Part shown: positions 18,269-26,250 of the stretch, piece after piece | Layout: the number at the start of each line of letters is the position of its first letter | Numbering within the stretch: position 1 is the first letter of the stretch | Assembly (NCBI GenBank): GCA_025050575.1 | Contig: JALBVE010000016.1 | Coordinates: 1 to 33,875 of the forward strand | Reading direction: 5' to 3' | DNA: 33,875 bases | DNA from: Candidatus Devosia symbiotica | Lineage (GTDB): Bacteria; Pseudomonadota; Alphaproteobacteria; Rhizobiales; Devosiaceae | Notes under the pieces: model-generated | Database searches by the model: none | The model's input: only the letters and a program-made list of their open reading frames with translations | Told to the model about the DNA's origin: nothing | Program-made: the position numbers and the translations under genes

Positions 18269-19096
18269 TTATTCGCCGTCGGCAGCGGGATAAACGCCTA
18301 GAATACGGAAATAGTCGGTGAAAAAGCCAAGTTCTTCAAAGGCGTGAACGACACCTGGATCGTCGGGGTGCCCTTCAATGTCGGCATAGAACTGGGTGGC
18401 CGTGAAAGCGCCGCCGACCATGTAGCTTTCGAGCTTGGTCATGTTGATGCCATTGGTGGCAAAGCCGCCCATGGCCTTGTAGAGCGCCGCCGGCACGTTG
18501 CGGACGCGGAACACAAAGGTGGTCTTGACCTTAAAGCCCTGGGGCGCTCGCTTCTCCTCGCGTGAGAGCACCAGAAAGCGCGTCGCATTGTGGTCGGCAT
18601 CCTCAATATTGTCGGCCAGCACGTCCAAACCATAAATCTCGCCGGCCAAGCGAGAGGCAATAGCCCCAACCGACTTGTCAGCCTTCTCGGCGACCTGACG
18701 GGCCGAGCCCGCCGTGTCGATCGCGTTGATAGTGCGCAGGCCATGATCGGTGATGAATTTGCGGCACTGGCCAAGGGCCACCGAAAGCGACTGCACTTCT
18801 TTGATATCGGCGAGGGTGGAGCCGGCGACGCCTAGCAAGGTCATCTCAACACGCAGAAATGTCTCGCCGATGATGCAGAGGCTGCTCTCGGGCAGCAGAT
18901 AATGAATATCGGCGATATGGCCGTAGAGCGAGTTCTCGACGGGCACCACCGCAAAATCGGCCCGGCCAGACTGCACAGCATTGATGGCTTCCTCGAAGGC
19001 GAGGCAACCGATTGCTTCTTCACCGGGGAACACGTTGCTGGCGGCAGTATGGCTGAATGCGCCGGGCTCACCCTGAAAAGCGACCTTCTTGGTCAT
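18269..19096 (-). CDS. pheA: Prephenate dehydratase
   Basis: Converts prephenate to phenylpyruvate in phenylalanine synthesis; cytoplasmic, 275 residues. The catalytic domain shows FQGEPGAFSHTAA (8-20), VVPVENSLYGHI, IDTAGSARQVAE, the SRLAGEIYGL region and the TRFLVLSRE block with the catalytic Thr-Arg-Phe. A C-terminal ACT domain (about 190-275) carries TKLESYMVGG, the phenylalanine-binding ESY motif, so feedback inhibition is expected. It is monofunctional, without chorismate mutase. It lies divergent to a cytochrome c gene, as is usual in this order. Intact. Confidence 0.96.
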   Translation of the reverse strand: MTKKVAFQGEPGAFSHTAASNVFPGEEAIGCLAFEEAINAVQSGRADFAVVPVENSLYGHIADIHYLLPESSLCIIGETFLRVEMTLLGVAGSTLADIKEVQSLSVALGQCRKFITDHGLRTINAIDTAGSARQVAEKADKSVGAIASRLAGEIYGLDVLADNIEDADHNATRFLVLSREEKRAPQGFKVKTTFVFRVRNVPAALYKAMGGFATNGINMTKLESYMVGGAFTATQFYADIEGHPDDPGVVHAFEELGFFTDYFRILGVYPAADGE

Positions 19097-19331
19097 CTGC
19101 TGGTCCAGTTCTGGTTGGCGCAGTGGCTTTTGAACCCGAGGGCGGACGGGGTCAATTTATGATGGGGAATTATCGCAGCCAAGTTTTGCATGGTTGTGCC
19201 ACGATGGCTATTAGCCTACACCTCCGGCGGCGTCGCACCCCTCCGTTGAGGCGGATTCCCTAATTAGGGTTTTCGAATGTTGAGCAGGGTGCGACTATCG
19301 TCCGCAGGGAATAGACTAGCAGAGAGACCAA

Positions 19332-19910
19332 ATGGATTCGTTCGAGCTAAACAAGATCATTGGTGCCGTTTTGGGCACTCTGTTGTTCGTCATGGGCACA
19401 GGCTTTGTTGCAGAGGCCATCTACCATCCCATCGAAGACAACGGACCGGGCTATGCTCTGCCGGAGCCTACCGCGGAGGCGGGCGCTGCGCATGCTGATG
19501 CGGCGCCTGCGGAAGTGCCGCTGGCCGTGCTGTTGGCCAAGGCTGACCCCGCCAAGGGCGCCAGCGCGGTTAAGAAGTGCCAGTCATGCCATAATTTTGG
19601 CGAGAACGAGCCCAGCAAGCAAGGACCGCAGCTTTATGCCGTCGTTGGCCGACCAGAGGGTAGTGTCGAAGGCTTCGGCTATTCGGACGGCATGAAGGAA
19701 CACAACGCCGCTGGCGATGTGTGGAGCTACGAAAACCTGAATGCCTTCCTGACAAAGCCCAGCGACTATGTGAAGGGCACCAAGATGGCTTTCGCCGGGA
19801 TTAAGACCGCGGAAGAGCGCGCCGACGTTCTGGCCTATCTGCAGACATTGTCACATGATCCCGTGCCGTTCCCGGCAGCCGATGCGGCTGCGGCAACGAC
19901 GACCCAATAG
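19332..19910 (+). CDS. cycM: Membrane-anchored cytochrome c (CycM/c552 type)
   Basis: A 192-residue electron carrier between the bc1 complex and terminal oxidase, held on the periplasmic face by an uncleaved N-terminal helix (about 9-30, IIGAVLGTLLFVMGTGFVAE). An Ala/Pro/Glu-rich linker (about 36-65) precedes a class I cytochrome c domain with haem motif CQSCH (Cys83, Cys86, His87) and axial methionine in GTKMAFAG (Met151). Its size and architecture match rhizobial CycM. A strong terminator follows at 19936. Its ATG at 19332 follows GAGAGACC. Intact. Confidence 0.93.
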   Translation: MDSFELNKIIGAVLGTLLFVMGTGFVAEAIYHPIEDNGPGYALPEPTAEAGAAHADAAPAEVPLAVLLAKADPAKGASAVKKCQSCHNFGENEPSKQGPQLYAVVGRPEGSVEGFGYSDGMKEHNAAGDVWSYENLNAFLTKPSDYVKGTKMAFAGIKTAEERADVLAYLQTLSHDPVPFPAADAAAATTTQ

Positions 19911-19935
19911 GCAAGCCTCGGTTGTATCAATTTGC

Positions 19936-19969
19936 AGAGCTACGCCGGCAATGGCGCGGCTCTTTTTTT
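19936..19969 (+). terminator. Intrinsic terminator after cytochrome c gene
   Basis: AGAGCTACGCC pairs with GGCGCGGCTCT around a 6-base loop (one A-C mismatch, one G-T), followed immediately by seven T residues. Classical Rho-independent form, 26 bases after the stop codon. Confidence 0.9.
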
Positions 19970-19987
19970 CGTTCGGGAGAGCCGGAA

Positions 19988-20285
19988 TTGCTGCTGCACC
20001 TGTCCGACGTCGATGAAGCCAATTCGGCAAACGCCCTGCGCGCCGCGCTAGGAGTTATCTGGTTGTGCGCCGCGGCGATGATTATGATCCGACCGATGTC
20101 CGCTATATTTTTGTCTGGAAGACCAAACCAGATGCGTTTGCCGGATTGAGAGGCCTCAAGGCCATCTTGTCGCTTGGGGCTGGCGTAGGTGCTCTGCTCA
20201 AGCACCCTGCCCTGCCCGATGCGCCGATCGTGCGCTTTGTCGATGAGGATTTAAGCCAGCGGATGAGCGATTACACGGCCGTTTC
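19988..20285 (+). pseudogene. Glyoxylate/hydroxypyruvate reductase A (GhrA-like), 3' truncated and frameshifted
   Basis: Remnant of a D-2-hydroxyacid dehydrogenase. After a frameshift near 20060 the reading is RRGDDYDPTDVRYIFVWK, then LRGLKAILSLGAGVGALLKH and LPDAPIVRFVDEDLSQRMSDY, the substrate-domain pattern of GhrA-type enzymes (VWK and SLGAGVD-like motifs). The normal gene is about 310 codons; the NAD-binding half and catalytic Arg-Glu-His are absent. Homology stops near 20285, shortly before the end of an opposite-strand transporter remnant, so a deletion removed the 3' parts of both. Confidence 0.75.
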
Positions 20286-20359
20286 GGTTTTGAATACCGA
20301 TAGTGCCTTAGCCATGGAAGCCTTGTCCTTAGGTTTACCAGAGTCCGCCAACGCGGCAA

Positions 20360-21424
20360 TGACGCGTCGAGCAGGGGAGCGTTGGCGCCAACCTGCTGGT
20401 TCCACTGCTTGCCCACCGTGACGTCATAGCTCTCGGCAATCATCCGGCTGCTCAGGCTAGCTGACCGAGAGGTGAAGGGGAAGAATTTGCGCTAATAGGT
20501 ACCGGCATGCAAACCATAGACAAGCGAGCCAATTGCCTCGACTTCGGTGGGAAACAGTCCGGCCTTGGCGAGCTGGTAGATCTTGAGCTGTTGGGCGAGC
20601 CCCTTCTGGGCCGCCTGACGCCAGAACACCGGGAAGTCTGGTGGAAAGGGGAAGGTATTGAAGATATCACGGCCTTCGTTACGCATCAGGTTAATCTGGG
20701 CCGAGAAATCGGCGGTACCATTTTTTGTACGGACCGGGATCGACAATGATGAAACCAGCCTTTTCCAGTTCAGGCAACAGCAGGCCGCGAATGGCGTTGC
20801 CGTGGGCATTATTGGGCAGCAACACGCCGACATTCTTATTGGTTTCTATCTTGTTCCACTAGTCAGCATAGAGCGTGGCGAAGTTGCCGACGCCAAAACA
20901 GAAGTGATAGGTCCACTTGAATGGCGAGGGCTCACTTGGCTTGACGCCGCGACCGAAATAGAATGATTCGAACGGCGCGGTCGTCGTCAGGTAGGGCATA
21001 CCCGCCGCCTTGCAGGCATCGGCGGCTGGATTGACCATTTCGGGCGTTGAGGGGGGCCAGCACCAGATCGATTGCTTCGCCATTAGTCAGATCCTTGGCG
21101 ACCTGGCTGGCCCGCATCGGATCCGATTGCGTGTCGGCCAGAACCAGTTGGATTCCATAGCGCTTATCGCCCATCTGCATGCCATCTGCCATATTGCGGT
21201 TGAACTGCTCGACGAGGAAAAAGTCGCCCTCACCGAACACACCGAACGGGCCGGAGCGCGAGCCGATAAAGCCAACCCGAATGGCCTCATTGCCCTGGAC
21301 AAAGGCCGATCGGACACTAACCGGCAGTATCAGCGACGCCGCCCCGCCCGCAACAGCTCCCGCCGTCTTAATACATTTACGCTTCGATACGCCGGCGCCA
21401 ATGACAGTCTTAATCTATACTCAT
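20360..21424 (-). pseudogene. ABC transporter substrate-binding protein (branched-chain amino acid/amide type), decayed
   Basis: Periplasmic binding protein of the Leu/Ile/Val-binding-like class. An ATG at 21424 with GAGGAAATC upstream is followed by a stop and a frameshift, then SKRKCIKTAGAVAGGAA, a Tat-like or Sec-like signal. Next come RVGFIGSRSGPFGVFGEGD, MPYLTTTAPFESFYFGR and PFKWTYHFCFGVG. Fragments continue to VTVGKQWNQQVGANAP, where homology ends about 60-70 residues short of a usual C-terminus. Frameshifts lie near 21060, 20860, 20740 and 20490. It appears to be third in a minus-strand SDR-hydrolase-SBP run that is dead throughout. Confidence 0.85.
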
Positions 21425-21529
21425 GATTTCCTCTCTAGATTGAGCGTCATGCGACTCGTGCCGTCCGGCCTCTCAACCGGGCAGCGCTGGGACGTTCGCG
21501 AGTCAAGCAGCGTGCCCTCTTGATGAAGG

Positions 21530-22076
21530 CATTCGCCGCTCGCCAGATCCAATGCTGGCGATATAAGCACCAGGCAAGCGGGTAGCGCCGTACCGTTATC
21601 CTGGGCACGCACGGCTACGGCCAGTGCCAGATTTCCGCCCGCCGAGTATCGCCCGCAAGCGCGATGTGCAACGGCGCATATCCAGCTCCCAGTGCTCAGC
21701 CATAGGCCGCAAAGCTGTCATCATGCGCGGTCAGCGCTGGGTGCTCTGGGGCAAGGCGATAGTCAACGCTTAGCACTATTGCCCCACTAGCCTTTGCCAG
21801 ATGTGTAGCAATGGCGCGATGCGAACGGGACAAGCCGAAAAGGAAGTCGCCGCCATAATAATAAATGACCAAGCGGCTGTCGTTATTGCCGGGCAGTCGG
21901 ACCGGCTCTGCCGGGCATGAGCCCACCGAAATAGTCTCGATCATCGCGCCATCAGCAATCGAGGTCTGGGCGCTGATCGTTTCGAACCACTCGCGCAATT
22001 GCGATGGGGTGGCATTGGCCGATGGTGGATTTTCTGCACTAACCTAGAGAATGAAGTCGAGCTGCTCTTTGGACAT
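21530..22076 (-). pseudogene. Alpha/beta hydrolase of the HSL family, decayed
   Basis: Starts at ATG 22076 behind a strong AGGAGG ribosome site with MSKEQLDFIL, then TAG at codon 11 (probably from CAG), and continues PSANATPSQLREWFETISAQ. The oxyanion block HGGGF is altered to YGGDF. Later come VDYRLAPEHP, a TGA where tryptophan is expected (AYGWAL), a frameshift, and the nucleophile region with SAGGNLALAVAV. Homology fades after ISPALDLASGE, so the catalytic Asp and His region is missing or unrecognisable. Several independent lesions make it a pseudogene. Confidence 0.8.
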
Positions 22077-22087
22077 GCTTGTCCTCC

Positions 22088-22309
22088 TTAGATGTAAGTC
22101 GAAGTCAGCTCGCCATCCATCGGCAGGTTGATCCCATTGATCCAGCGGGCGGCATCGGAAAGCAGGAAGACCGCCGACGGGGTGATCTCGTCACAGAAAC
22201 CGGGGCGCTTCATGCGCGATCCATCGTTGGCCACGCGTTCTTCGCCCAGCATGGTGACGAAGTCGCCAAGAATAGGGGAGAAGACGAGGCCCGGCGCAAC
22301 ACTATTCAT
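22088..22309 (-). pseudogene. C-terminal fragment of a short-chain dehydrogenase (SDR)
   Basis: About 73 codons with the SDR C-terminal pattern NSVAPGLVFSPI, then EITPSAVFLLSDAARWINGINLPMDGE. The Rossmann N-terminal half and the YxxxK catalytic pair are gone. The fragment begins 13 bases from the end of an IS256-type remnant at 22323, so insertion or IS-linked rearrangement removed the 5' part. It lies 11 bases upstream of the hydrolase start and would have been the first gene of that operon. Confidence 0.8.
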
Positions 22310-22322
22310 CCATCACCCCCCT

Positions 22323-22452
22323 CAACCCCGCCCCTTTGGCGTGGTATAACTAAGGCTTGGCCATCACGCATTTCCCGCTTGGCTGGGCTAGTCAGCGTGC
22401 AGGGACTGCCGACAAGCTGATGAGGGGATCATCAGCTCAATGGAGCGACGGA
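22323..22452. repeat. Inverted repeat copy A: 3' end of an IS256-type element
   Basis: This 130-base segment recurs in inverted orientation at 26959-27087 with a single base difference (one extra C in the CCCC run near 22331-22334). It comprises the last codons of the transposase (SVAPLS), its stop, a hairpin GCTGATG...CATCAGC, and the terminal region ending near CCCCGCCC. Here it is attached to transposase coding sequence. Confidence 0.9.
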
Positions 22453-23010
22453 TTCCAGCATCATGGTATCTGACGCGCTAGGACGGCCCATTCATCGTTG
22501 TGTTCGAGCACGATGGTGCTCACGAGCCGGACGATGGCGTCCTTGGTTGGGAAAGATGCATACGACCTCGGTCCAACGCTTCACCTTACCAATGACGCGC
22601 TCGATTGGGTTGCTGCTGTGCAACTTGGTCCGACTGCTGCATTGGGAAAGCTCATAATAGGCCAGCACATCATGCTCAGCCTCATCGATGAATAGTGGTG
22701 AGCTTGGGCACCCGTGGCCGGATCTGATCGGCAACAGCCTTGCTAGTGCGCTGCGCCAGGCGCTCGGCCGTTTCCTGGGCGAAGGCTGTCGCGATGAAGG
22801 CGCTGGCGATCCGACAGCTGCTCTTGCCGGCATGGGCCGCAACATTGCGTATGAAGTGCAACGGACGGCGTTGCCAGGTCGCGCACAACACCTTGGTGAC
22901 AGCCGCCTTGATACCTTCGTGAGTATCGGAGATGATCAGCTTCACCCCACGGGGGCTGCGGCAGGTCAGCTTGCGCAGGAACTCGGTCCAGTGTTGTCCC
23001 GCGGCACGCG
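22432..23010 (-). mobile_element. IS256-family (mutator type) transposase remnant, 5' truncated
   Basis: Reading on the minus strand gives the C-terminal half of an IS256-like DDE transposase: WTEFLRKLTCRSPRGVKLII, SDTHEGIKAAVTKVL, HFIRNVAAHAGKS, AFIATAFAQET, DEAEHDVLAY, KLHSSNPIERVIGKVKR and the end LESVAPLS. The N-terminal half including the first catalytic Asp is absent, and frameshifts occur near 22690, 22545 and 22475. The 3' terminal region (22323-22431) is retained, the 5' terminal repeat is not. The element can no longer transpose by itself. Confidence 0.9.
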
Positions 23011-23081
23011 CGGGATGGACCAGAGGCAGGTCGTCCCGCCTCTGCGACTGAGGGTAGGACGCCTGGTCTACACCTGACACC

Positions 23082-23492
23082 CTAAGGCGCGCTGACGCGC
23101 TCAAGGCGCAGATAGTCGCCCTTTGGGCTGCGCCGGATTTCCATCGCAATCAAGATGTCGCGGCCTTCGGCAACAGCGGCCGCAATCGGCTCGAGAACAG
23201 CTGCAATATCTAGTATTATAAAGTACCAGCCGCTGACTCTCGGCGGTTATGAAAATCCTGTCGGACTCGTCGCCGGGATCGGCGCGGCCGTGCTGAAAAT
23301 AATTGGCACGGTCGCGCATCAGCACTGCGCTGATATTGTTCAGCGGCAGACCATCTTCCGATACGCGGCCCTGCGCCTAGAGAACGGCATGATATCGGCT
23401 GACTAATGTGTTGTCCTGGGCACCCACCGCACCAATTGTCAAGACGATCATTGTTGCCAGGGCGAACGCCCGCCCGGGATCTGCGGCCTCAT
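23082..23492 (-). pseudogene. Unrecognised secreted protein, decayed
   Basis: ATG at 23492 follows GAGGA; after a frameshift in the leader the reading is ATMIVLTIGAVGAQDN, the end of a signal peptide with an Ala-x-Ala-like cleavage site. The mature part reads LVSRYHAVL, TAG (probably a former glutamine), AQGRVSEDGLPLNNISAVL, MRDRANYFQHGR, a frameshift near 23222, then LDIAAVLEPIAAAVAEGRD and SPKGDYLRLERVSAP with TAG at 23082-23084. The family is not recognised. One amber plus two frameshifts argue that it is inactive. It ends next to the 5' break of the IS256 remnant. Confidence 0.6.
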
Positions 23493-23531
23493 ATTCCTCA
23501 ATAATCAGGTCCTAGAAAACCCGCTGGATGA

Positions 23532-23918
23532 TTAGATCCAATACGGCGCCACACCATAATAGTCATAGACGCGGCGGCCATTTTCAGGTATCCAGAAGTC
23601 GTCGACGTTGTCGTATTTTGGCGCGCTTTTAAGCTGTTGCTTGGTCAGATCGACCTGATAACTGCCCAGGCTCTCGACGTAGTCGAGCTTAGACCATGGC
23701 AGCGGATAGTGGTCGTGGCCAATTCCCAGAAAGCCGCCAAAGCTGAGCACGGCATAAGATACCTTGCTGCTGCGCTTTTCGACCAGGATGCGTTCAATCG
23801 AACCGATATGCTCGCCGTTCGGATCATAGACCTTGGTGCCTTCGACCTTGTCGGAAGCGATCTGATCATGGGTTTCCTTAACGTCAGCATCCTTGTTGCG
23901 AATGTCATCGTAAGCCAT
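23532..23918 (-). CDS. PRC-barrel domain protein
   Basis: A 128-residue cytoplasmic protein. The PRC barrel lies at about 23-105: KVYDPNGEHIGSIERILVEK, then SYAVLSFGGFLGIGHDHYPL and PWSKLDYVESLGSYQVDLTK, the usual pattern of alphaproteobacterial stand-alone PRC-barrel proteins linked to stress. The tail APKYDNVDDFWIPENGRRVY is also typical. It is preceded on the minus strand by a near-consensus EcfG-type promoter (GGAAC, 17 bases, CATT) 34 bases before the ATG. The gene is intact and faces a divergent pair of small genes with a better EcfG site. Confidence 0.9.
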   Translation of the reverse strand: MAYDDIRNKDADVKETHDQIASDKVEGTKVYDPNGEHIGSIERILVEKRSSKVSYAVLSFGGFLGIGHDHYPLPWSKLDYVESLGSYQVDLTKQQLKSAPKYDNVDDFWIPENGRRVYDYYGVAPYWI

Positions 23919-23951
23919 TTTCGAATCTCTCTCGGTTGGTTCTAGTGGACT

Positions 23952-23977
23952 AATGTGGGCTCACTGGTTTAAGTTCC
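23952..23977 (-). promoter_or_regulatory. EcfG-like general stress promoter of the PRC-barrel gene
   Basis: Minus strand GGAAC (23977-23973), 17-base spacer, CATT (23955-23952). Consensus for the alphaproteobacterial stress sigma factor EcfG is GGAAC-N16/17-CGTT, so one base of the -10 is off, a G-to-A change. Confidence 0.45.
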
Positions 23978-24051
23978 ATCCTTTAGAAATGTGATGGGTG
24001 GACCGTTTTTGGCGGAACTAAAGTGATTTTGGCGGGTTTGGTGCTATTTTC

Positions 24052-24076
24052 GGAACCGCTGATGGGCGCAGGCGTT
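24052..24076 (+). promoter_or_regulatory. EcfG-type general stress promoter
   Basis: GGAAC at 24052-24056, a 16-base spacer, and CGTT at 24073-24076: an exact match to the EcfG consensus. It stands 28 bases before the ATG of the 85-residue gene at 24105. Confidence 0.65.
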
Positions 24077-24104
24077 TGAACACATGCAATCAGAGGGAAA
24101 GGCT

Positions 24105-24362
24105 ATGGTTTTCGATAGTTTGCGCGACCGCATGGGAGGACATGACAAACTTTCCCCCATACTTATTGCCCACCACACATTGTTCACCGCCAAAGAGAAG
24201 ATCGAACTGTTGCACCAGCTTAAGGCCGAGGTCATCAGTACCAACGCCGATCGCGGCGATGTCAGATTTGGCGCTGACGAGATCAATGAAGCGATCGCTG
24301 AAGTGCGCACGGACATCGAAAACGACGTCGGCGCCGATACTGTGCTGAAGGGAGATTTCTGA
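24105..24362 (+). CDS. Small protein of unknown function, probable stress-regulated
   Basis: An 85-residue soluble protein. ATG 24105 is preceded by GGGAAAGG; a longer frame from 24084 exists but would start only 8 bases after the promoter -10. It is predicted mostly helical (TAKEKIELLHQLKAEVI, DEINEAIAEVRTDIEN) and acidic overall. No family recognised. It lies right behind an exact EcfG-type promoter and its stop overlaps the start of the next small gene by one base, so the two are translationally coupled. A role in the general stress response is inference from the promoter alone. Confidence 0.65.
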   Translation: MVFDSLRDRMGGHDKLSPILIAHHTLFTAKEKIELLHQLKAEVISTNADRGDVRFGADEINEAIAEVRTDIENDVGADTVLKGDF

Positions 24363-24670
24363 TGGGCCCCGCTCCGGACCAACACTGTCCCAATGTCGCC
24401 CGAGTTGACGCTCTGATCGATGAAACTGGCGCTCGCATCGAGGTTCCGGAGGACTCGGCGATCAAGGTCGCCGGCGAGCATGAGGCAACAGTCGGGGCGA
24501 CCGGCTCTACCAATTGGTGGCTCTAGGAGCTGATTGACCTGGCCATAGTCATCGCGGTGCTGTTCTTTATGCAGCTCTTGCTCGGTGGGCAGAGTAGCGA
24601 TGCGCCATCGGGGTCACCAGTAGCCGCTCCAATGACTGACCCGGCAGTACCCGCAAGAAGCGCGGGCTGA
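24362..24670 (+). pseudogene. Small protein with amber codon just before a membrane helix
   Basis: The frame opens MGPAPDQHCPNVARVDALID and runs 54 codons to TAG at 24524-24526 (after STNWWL). Beyond the TAG the same frame continues for 47 more codons as ELIDLAIVIAVLFFMQLLLGG, a clear transmembrane helix, followed by a Pro/Ala/Ser-rich tail and TGA at 24668-24670. The intact form would therefore be about 102 residues with a C-terminal membrane anchor. TAG probably replaces a CAG glutamine codon. Either the gene has lost its anchor by one mutation or the amber is read through. It is coupled to the 85-residue gene. Family not recognised. Confidence 0.55.
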
Positions 24671-24683
24671 TGGCCGCGCTTCT
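24656..24683. terminator. Perfect 10-bp hairpin, possible terminator
   Basis: AGAAGCGCGG and CCGCGCTTCT form a perfect 10-bp stem around an 8-base loop, between the small-gene pair and the convergent OmpA-like gene. The following plus-strand sequence AGTATTTCTG is only weakly T-rich, so efficiency is uncertain. Confidence 0.5.
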
Positions 24684-24705
24684 AGTATTTCTGATCGGGA
24701 AGTGA

Positions 24706-25368
24706 CTAGCCGCTGATCGGAGCGATCTGGATTTCGACACGCCGGTTCTGTGCCCGGCCTTGTTCGGTGGCGTTGGACGCGATCGGGCTCGTTTCGCCCT
24801 TGCCTTTGATATAGAAGCGCCGCTGATCGATACCCTGATTGGCCAGAATGGTCGCGACCGAAACGGCGCGACGCTGGCTCAGGCTCAGATTGTAGGAGTC
24901 GTCGCCCTGGCTGTCGGTGTGGCCGTAGACGTCAACAATCGACTTGTCGAATTTCTTAAGCACCAAGGCCACCGAAACCAGCGTCGAGTTGAAGGCAGGT
25001 TGCACGGTGGACTGATCGGTGGCGAAGGTGATGTTGGATGGCATGTTCAGGATGATGTTCTGACCCACGCGTGTGACCGAAACGCCAGTGCCTTGCAGCT
25101 GCGCACGCAGCTCGGCTTCCTGCTGATCCATATAGGCGCCAATGCCGGCACCCGTAAGACTACCGACGCCAGCGCCGATCAGGGCGCCGACACGCGGATC
25201 GCCGCCGACTGCGGCGCCAACCAGAGCGCCAGCGATGGCACCGCCGCCGGTACCGATAAGCGCACCGCCTGCGGTGTTGGAAAGCTGAGATTGGCCGGTG
25301 TACGGATTGGTAGTGCAGGCAGTCAGTGCCAGTGTCGCGGCCAGCGCGACGAAAATCTTCGACTTCAT
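24706..25368 (-). CDS. OmpA-family outer-membrane lipoprotein
   Basis: A 220-residue envelope protein. The start at 25368 (MKSKIFVALAATLALTACTT, with GAGGG 9 bases upstream) gives a lipoprotein signal with lipobox LTAC and Cys18; the longer frame from 25497 lacks any such leader. After the anchor comes a glycine-rich stretch of the glycine-zipper type (GGALIGTGGGAIAGALVGAA, about 32-51, and GALIGAGVGSLTGAGIGAYM). The OmpA C-terminal peptidoglycan-binding domain (about 95-215) follows, with FATDQSTVQP, YGHTDSQGDDSYNLSLSQRR and EQGRAQNRRVEI. It ties outer membrane to cell wall. Intact. Confidence 0.93.
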   Translation of the reverse strand: MKSKIFVALAATLALTACTTNPYTGQSQLSNTAGGALIGTGGGAIAGALVGAAVGGDPRVGALIGAGVGSLTGAGIGAYMDQQEAELRAQLQGTGVSVTRVGQNIILNMPSNITFATDQSTVQPAFNSTLVSVALVLKKFDKSIVDVYGHTDSQGDDSYNLSLSQRRAVSVATILANQGIDQRRFYIKGKGETSPIASNATEQGRAQNRRVEIQIAPISG

Positions 25369-25468
25369 AGAACATCCCTCTGAAGGATTCGGTTGGTGGC
25401 CTGTAAGCGCTCCCTGAATACGGCAGGATAGTGATGAACGAAAGTACCTGAACAGTCGATGAACGAAT

Positions 25469-26203
25469 TCAGGCGCTGGCCCAGCCACCATCAACAAGAA
25501 ATTGTTGGGCAGAAATCATGGCGCTGTCGTCAGCAGCCAGGAATAAGGCCATGCGGGCCACGTCGTCGGGATAGACGTAGCCGGCCACAACCTGGGCGTT
25601 CTCAATGCCTTTGAGTGCGGTCGTGTTGAGCCAGAATTTGGGTTGGCGCTCGGTGATGATTGCGCCAGGCACTAGCGAATTGACGCGAATGCCGGACTTA
25701 CCCAGTCCCGCGCCATGGCGCGGGTCAACCTATGGGTGGCTGCTTTGGCTGTTTCGTAGATCGGGAGCGACGGCGACATGATCATTCAGATGATTGAGCC
25801 GATATTGATATGGTCCCCTTGCTGGCACGTGCCATGCCGGGCTCTATCGCCTGAATGGCGAAGAAGGCGTGCTTGAGATTGGCTGCCATGCGATCATCCC
25901 ATTCGGCGAGAGCGACTTGGGCCTAGTTGTGACGCTGATCGTGGGCGGTATTGTTGACTAGGGCGAGGGCATCGCCATGGGGCAAGCAGCAAGGCTGGCA
26001 ATGGCGGCCTAATAGGCCGCGATATCGGTAATGTCACAGCGGACGAAGCAGACGGTCTGCCCGAGTCTGGTTAGTTCGCCGGCCAGTGCATTGCCGGCTT
26101 CCTTGGCGATATCGACAAATCCGATCTTGGCACCCTGGGCGGCAAAATTGCGCACCAGTGCAGTGCCGATACCAGTCGCGCCACCCGAAATGATCATCGG
26201 CAT
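25469..26203 (-). pseudogene. Short-chain dehydrogenase (SDR), decayed
   Basis: An almost full-length SDR can be read across frames: [20 protein letters not shown] (nucleotide-binding GGATGIG), CDITDIAAY followed by TAG where glutamine is likely, DDRMAANLKHAFFAIQAIEP, the catalytic YxxxK in IYETAKAA, and then GAIITERQPKFW and DDSAMISAQQFLVDGGWASA at the C-terminus. Frameshifts occur near 25985, 25815 and 25705. The normal product would be an NAD(P)-dependent oxidoreductase, likely for a sugar acid or similar, judging from nearby sugar genes; that is inference. It is distinct from the SDR fragment at 22088. Confidence 0.85.
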
Positions 26204-26250
26204 GTCGTTCAGGATGGGGTAATGGGCAAAGCTGGTTATGGCGGCGCCTA

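Noticed and set aside
24760..25383. Plus-strand open frame of 207 codons
   Set aside because: It mirrors the OmpA-family lipoprotein. Its composition is a shadow of the glycine-rich coding strand.
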